NCBI GenBank assembly: GCA_002786025.1
Contig: NHNW01000027.1
Span: 1-64,000, forward strand
Origin: Zasmidium citrigriseum
Lineage: Eukaryota; Ascomycota; Dothideomycetes; Mycosphaerellales; Mycosphaerellaceae
Direction of reading: 5' to 3'
Length of the DNA stretch: 64,000 nt
The translations under genes were made by a program, and so were the position numbers. The notes below the pieces were generated by a model. The model had not been told where the DNA came from. It made no database searches and worked only from the letters and a program-made list of their open reading frames with translations. Shown here one piece after another: positions 61,243 through 64,000 of the stretch; position 1 is the stretch's first letter, and every line of letters starts with the position of its first letter.

Positions 61243-63324
61243 ATGACGGAGACCAAGACGGCCGGAGTCATGGAGGGCGATGGCCCCGTCCGGAACCACA
61301 ACTCCTCCGAGAAGTACTCGCAAGACTCACAGAACTCGTTACCAGTCGAGGACCACCGCCATGGCACTGAAACCGGCCACGAGGCTGTTGACCCTCATGT
61401 TGGTGTCACCAAGGTCATGGCCTTCAACAAGTTCCTCCGCGAGTCCAAGAGCGGCACCCTCCTCCTATGGATCCTGGGAATCTCCCTGATCCTTACCATG
61501 TTCGCCTACTCGCTGGACCAGGGCACCACATACTACTTCAATGCCTATGCCGCAGCATCTTATTCCACCCATGCTCAGCTTGGTGCCATCAACACAGCCA
61601 ACCAAATCGTTCGATCCGTCTCCAAGCCTTTCCTTGCAAAGATTGCAGACATCACTGATCGACCGACGACCTACGTGCTGGTACTCATATTCTACACTGT
61701 CGGGTTTGCAGTTGCAGCAGCCACTCAGAACCTGGCTGGATACATTGTTGGTACCAGCTTCACGGCGTTCGGAAAGTCTGGTCTGGATTTCTTGGGAGAT
61801 CTAATTGTTGCCGATTTGACCAACATGCAATGGCGGTGCGTACGGTCTAATTCGAACTCATGAGAGCGTGGCTGATCTATCTCGTAGAGGCTTCTTCAGC
61901 TCGCTGCTGAGCTTGCCATTCGTCATCACTGTCTTCATCGATGGATTCATCACGAATGGCTTCCTTCCTGACAACTGGCGTTGGGGTCTTGGCATGTTCG
62001 CAATCATGACTCCGGTCCTGCTTGTTCCGGCCATCGTCACACTCTACTACATGGAGTACAAGGCCAAGAAACATGGCATGGTCAGTGCCGGTGGCAGCAA
62101 GTATGCAAGAGAAGGAACGCTCGGAAACCAGCCGTCCCAATCTTGGGTCAAGATGGCCATGAAGGGTGTCATCGACATCGACCTGTTTGGTCTCCTGCTC
62201 CTGGCATTCGGCTTTGCGTTGATCTTGCTTCCCATCAACCTTTACGGTCAGGCCAAGGGTGGCTTCAACAACCCAAGCATGATTGCAATGATCGTAAGGC
62301 ACCTGTCCCTTTCCCTTGTATGCCAGAACTGATATCATGACAGGTCATCGGGTTCGTCTTGATCATTTGTTTTGGCCTGTACGAAAAGTTCCTCGCGCCC
62401 ACTCCACTTACCAGCAAAAATATCTGGTACAACCGGGCTTTCATCGCTGCTATTGGCATTGAATGCTCGACCCAGCTGGCCAGTGGCGTCCACAGCGGTT
62501 ATTACCCATCCTACATTCTCGTCGTCAAGGGATGGGCCCTCTATCCGTCCACGCTCTTCACCAACATGACGACTCTCCTGCTTACCATCTTGGGTCCCAT
62601 CACGGGTCTTATCCTGGCTTGGACGCACCGATACAAGACCCTCACACTTGCAGGCGCTGTGTAAGTTGTTGAAGTCAGCCTTTTCCGTTGTTCCTTGTAC
62701 TAACGTCTTCACAGACTCAAGTTGATCGGCTATGCCATGCAACTCGACGGCGACCGCAGCACCAAGAGCACCGCCGTCCTGGTCATCTCCCAGATCTTCC
62801 TCGGATTCGGCGCCTTCTCAGTCGTCGGAGGTCGTGTCGCCTCGCAGGTCTCAGTCCCCCACGAAGATCTCGGACAAGCCATCGCCCAGCTCTCCCTTTG
62901 GAGCTCCCTGTCCGCATCATTCGGAGCCACCATCGGCACCGCAATCTGGGAGAACGAGATGTTCAAAGACATGGTGGAAGAGTGCCCCAAGACGACGCCC
63001 ATCGCAACCCTCAAGAAGATCTACGGGAGCATCGCTTCCCTGCAGAAGTTCCCCATGGACAGCCCGATCCGCCAGTGTGGTATCACCGCGTACACGCGCG
63101 TCAACGGCATCCTCTTTATTACGACGACCTGTATTGCGATCTTGTCGATCGTTTTCTGCTTCTTGCTGCCTGACTACTATCTTGGCAAGAGACACAACGT
63201 CAAGAGTGATGAACGTCCGGACGGCGAGACCGCTCATGTTGATATGGAGCATCGCGGTGCGCAGCAGCAGAGTAGCTCTATCTGGGGTAAGTTTTGGGGT
63301 TACTATCGCAAGGAGACCAACTAG
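61243..63324 (+). CDS. Siderophore-iron MFS transporter (Sit1/MirB-like)
   Basis: Four exons (61243-61835, 61888-62293, 62344-62660, 62715-63324) with introns of 52, 50 and 54 nt encode 641 aa. A polar N-terminus is followed by about 14 membrane segments. SIT-family hallmarks are visible: FAYSLDQGTTYYFNAYAAAS, VSKPFLAKIADITDRPTTYV (the loop 2-3 equivalent), GKSGLDFLGDLIVADLTNMQ, NGFLPDNWRWGLGMFAI, and FGATIGTAIWENEMFKDMVE near the end with VNGILF and FLLPDYYLG. It exchanges ferri-siderophores for protons at the plasma membrane. A SreA-type site lies upstream. No siderophore synthetase is visible in the window. Confidence 0.95.
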
Positions 63325-64000
63325 GTGGACTATCGTTTAGTGCTGGAATTCGAATCAGCTAGAAAAGTGTAGCCCTCGCTTACGAGCCTTTATGAAAGAC
63401 TTTATACTTCTCAATCTCGCTGAGACCTCCCCTTCTTTTCTCTCCAATGATTCAGTCGACATTCAAAGCGATGATGTGCTCTTCAATGGCTTGGACGCAG
63501 AGCCTGAGACGAAGATTGTGTGAACACTAACTTTAACCTTCGCCCTGCCAGAAACGATGCGTTGCATCCCGCGAGGCTCCACACAGCTCTGCAATACTGT
63601 TGCAAAACTCAAATATCATCCGCAGAGACTCGAGAGAGGGCTTTGGAGGTACTTCTTGACCGGCTCAGGCTGGGGCAACGCTTGAAGGCTCATAGAATCT
63701 TTTTGCTTCGTTCGATGATCGAGGGCTCGTCAAGCCAACCGTTGGCATAGTTGCTTTTCGTTTTCTCGGAATTGCGATGACTTGTAAGGTTTCAGGTGTT
63801 GGTCCTCCTTCTTTACTCTTTCGGTACTTGCTCACCGTCGCCCCTGATGTACTAGATTCTCAGCCCTAGCTCTTCAAGAGTACTGATCGGCATGGATTTA
63901 CTCCTTACTGCACGACAACGTTATCTCCGCATCTCCAGACCAGCAACGTTTTTGACTATGCTGTTGCCATTCTCAGTGCTTTTGTAATGCTTGCTTCTGT
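63325..64000. other. Right-edge region, no gene seen
   Basis: Downstream of the siderophore transporter. Only short, motif-free frames are present up to the end of the window. Confidence 0.45.

Noticed and set aside
1..64000. tRNA, rRNA or CRISPR features
   Set aside because: No cloverleaf with a conserved GTTCRA arm, rRNA stretch or regular spacer array was seen by eye; a tRNA scan would be decisive.

Overview
This window comes from a filamentous ascomycete, most likely a dothideomycete. The genes carry short introns of about 47-106 nt with GT-AG ends and CTGAC/CTAAC-type branch sites. Fungus-only families are present: Zn2Cys6 regulators, HET, CFEM-like, WSC and LPxE(I/M)RN proteins. The first ~790 bases are a CpA/TpG-depleted block typical of repeat-induced point mutation (RIP). 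Identifications come from reading the translations by eye and reconstructing splice sites; no database search was possible.

Layout. 1-790 is the RIP relic. 1.0-10.6 kb holds oxidoreductase-type genes (NmrA-like, an atypical SDR, an NAD(P)-binding protein and a classical SDR), a Pho88/SND3-like membrane protein, a Zn2Cys6 regulator and the kinetochore gene sos7. 10.9-21.6 kb has an LPSEIRN-type protein, an MFS transporter, a gene-poor 1.4 kb stretch, a second Zn2Cys6 regulator, a cupin, an aldo-keto reductase and a P450. The last four sit together and look like a small metabolic cluster without a backbone enzyme. 23.2-36.5 kb mixes a secreted DUF4038-type glycosidase and a secreted protein of five CFEM-like modules with housekeeping genes (cms1, ssz1, rrp40). 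37-47.3 kb contains a PAN/WSC surface protein with a broken frame, a secreted alpha/beta hydrolase, a mitochondrial-type zinc alcohol dehydrogenase, a CmcJ/GA4-desaturase-like oxidoreductase, a NIPSNAP-like protein and a MAE1-like dicarboxylate transporter. 48-53 kb has snx3/GRD19, pop7, lip2 and an unknown acidic protein. 54.5-63.3 kb has a HET protein, two NmrA-family proteins and a siderophore transporter preceded by a SreA-type GATA site.

The most notable item is the gene at 26820-28337. It encodes a signal peptide followed by five tandem 8-cysteine modules whose spacing resembles CFEM. Every module is interrupted at the same place by a phase-0 intron, and several linkers carry KR sites suitable for Kex2 cleavage. 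Other points of interest are the extreme RIP signature, SDR-like proteins with altered catalytic residues, stop-free introns that would be mis-annotated as coding, a 29-nt micro-exon, and fragmentary coding remnants near 22.1-22.9 and 45.3-45.7 kb.
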